Positions 5,428-6,225 of a stretch of 6,225 bases of DNA are shown one piece after another. A model generated the notes under the pieces. That model was not told the DNA's origin. It was given only the letters and a program-made list of their open reading frames with translations, and did no database searches. The translations under genes were made by a program, and so were the position numbers. This DNA comes from Chloroflexi bacterium UBA2235 (GTDB taxonomy: Bacteria; Chloroflexota; UBA11872; UBA12225), in NCBI GenBank assembly GCA_002347925.1, contig DDYL01000012.1, positions 1,668 to 7,892 on the forward strand, read 5' to 3'. Positions within the stretch are counted from its first letter, which is position 1, and each line of letters starts with the position of its first letter.

Positions 5428-6225
5428 TCAATGACTTCCGGGGAGTGGTTCGCCAATTCGGTGAACCTTGATGAGGTTCGTACGGCCGGTTACACCAAGC
5501 GGTACGCCAGCGGTGATGACGATCAAATCCCCTTCCTTTGCAATTCCCAACTCGACCGTTGCCTGAACAGCGTGGCGAAATAGTTCATCGGTCGAAGTGA
5601 ATGGCGGAGCGAGAACTGGCGTGACCCCCCACGTCAGAAGCAGTCGGCGGAGAACTCCCAAATGTGACGACAGTGCAAGGATGGGCGCTTGTGGCCGGTA
5701 CTTGGCGACGAGCCTCGGAGTGCCTCCAGAACTCGTTGCCGTGACAATTGCACGGGCGCCAAGTTCCATAGCGATCTCGACAACTGCCTGGGCAACAGCT
5801 TCGGTTGCGGTCCTAGCTTTGTCTCGGCGGGCGTTAAGGGAATGATCTGCGTCTGTCACAACCTGCTCGGCAGCGTGTGAGATTGCAGCCATCGCCTGGA
5901 CCGCCTCGAGTGGAAACTTTCCGGCGGCCGTCTCTCCGGAAAGCATCACCGCATCGGTCAACTCGGTGACTGCGACGTGTACATCCGTCGCTTCGGCCCG
6001 CGTTGGCCGGGCTTGATTGATCATCGACTCCAGCATCTGCGTCGCGGTGATTGCTGGCTTTGCGGCTTGATTGCATTGATCGAGGAGACGCTTTTGCGCC
6101 TGCGGAACCCGTTCGAGGGGTATCTCGACCCCAAGATCACCGCGGGCGACCATGATGCCGTCAGCTTCGGCGAGGATTTCGGAAATGACTTCTAGGGCTT
6201 CGGGGCGCTCAATCTTCGCGATGAT
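5428..6225 (-). CDS. pyk: Pyruvate kinase, C-terminal 265 residues (5' end outside window)
   Basis: Pyruvate kinase transfers phosphate from phosphoenolpyruvate to ADP in the last step of glycolysis, in the cytoplasm. The visible part begins inside the catalytic barrel. Numbering from the window edge, IIAKIE (1-6) carries the catalytic lysine (4) and a metal-binding Glu (6); GIMVARGDLGVEIP (23-36) carries the second metal-binding Asp (30); ITATQM (59-64) holds the active-site Thr; MLSGETAAG (94-102) is the family signature. The regulatory C-terminal domain follows, and its end (ITAGVPLGVTGRTNLIKVH, 237-255) is typical. The frame stays open to position 6225, so the gene continues upstream. The usual DVANAVLDGTD segment reads DVHVAVTELTD, an atypical form described separately. 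The stop is TGA at 5430-5428. Identity is certain from these motifs; linkage to the cell-wall genes is by position only. Confidence 0.97.
   Translation of the reverse strand: MIAKIERPEALEVISEILAEADGIMVARGDLGVEIPLERVPQAQKRLLDQCNQAAKPAITATQMLESMINQARPTRAEATDVHVAVTELTDAVMLSGETAAGKFPLEAVQAMAAISHAAEQVVTDADHSLNARRDKARTATEAVAQAVVEIAMELGARAIVTATSSGGTPRLVAKYRPQAPILALSSHLGVLRRLLLTWGVTPVLAPPFTSTDELFRHAVQATVELGIAKEGDLIVITAGVPLGVTGRTNLIKVHRIGEPLPGSH

Noticed and set aside
1..6225. CRISPR arrays, tRNA or rRNA genes, insertion sequences, attachment sites
   Set aside because: No regularly spaced repeats, no cloverleaf-like segment, no transposase or integrase motifs and no terminal repeats were found. The gaps are too short to hold a typical structured RNA gene.

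Overview
The window reads as a conserved housekeeping segment. Every gene I can support lies on the minus strand, so transcription runs from position 6225 towards position 1. In that direction it holds the C-terminal part of pyruvate kinase, a coiled-coil/zinc-ribbon protein of the CdsZ/FlgZ-like (DUF164) family, the 16S rRNA methyltransferase RsmH, a small FtsL-type membrane protein, the division transpeptidase FtsI, and the N-terminal part of a Mur ligase (MurF more likely than MurE). The block rsmH-ftsL-ftsI-mur is the start of the classical dcw (division and cell wall) cluster. Together these genes link ribosome maturation, assembly of the septal synthase and production of UDP-MurNAc-peptide precursors.

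Organism: a GC-rich bacterium. The FtsI has an N-terminal proline-rich cytoplasmic tail, a long Pro/Thr/Ala-rich C-terminal tail and no PASTA domain. RsmH has the CxC-x6-CxC segment common in Gram-positive-like and Chloroflexota proteins. Chloroflexota (Thermomicrobia-like) is my best guess, from general impression only. No rRNA or other phylogenetic marker is present to test it.

Layout: 6225-5428 pyk (5' part outside the window); 5427-5260 a 168-bp gap, the most structured non-coding stretch here, with a possible -10 box, two hairpin-forming repeats and a tandem heptamer before a Shine-Dalgarno site; 5259-4549 zinc-ribbon gene; 4485-3505 rsmH; 3399-2791 ftsL-like; 2705-477 ftsI, from a TTG start with a strong Shine-Dalgarno; 390-1 Mur ligase (3' part outside the window). 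The gaps inside the dcw block are 63 to 105 bp, wide for a cluster in which genes often abut or overlap. I see no convincing terminator in them, so one transcript from the zinc-ribbon gene onward is plausible. mraZ, usually just upstream of rsmH, is absent; the zinc-ribbon gene and pyk take its place.

I found no mobile element, CRISPR array, RNA gene or recognisable new system. The findings concern leader structure, unusual protein extensions and gene order, and most are modest. The many plus-strand open frames are shadows of the minus-strand genes.
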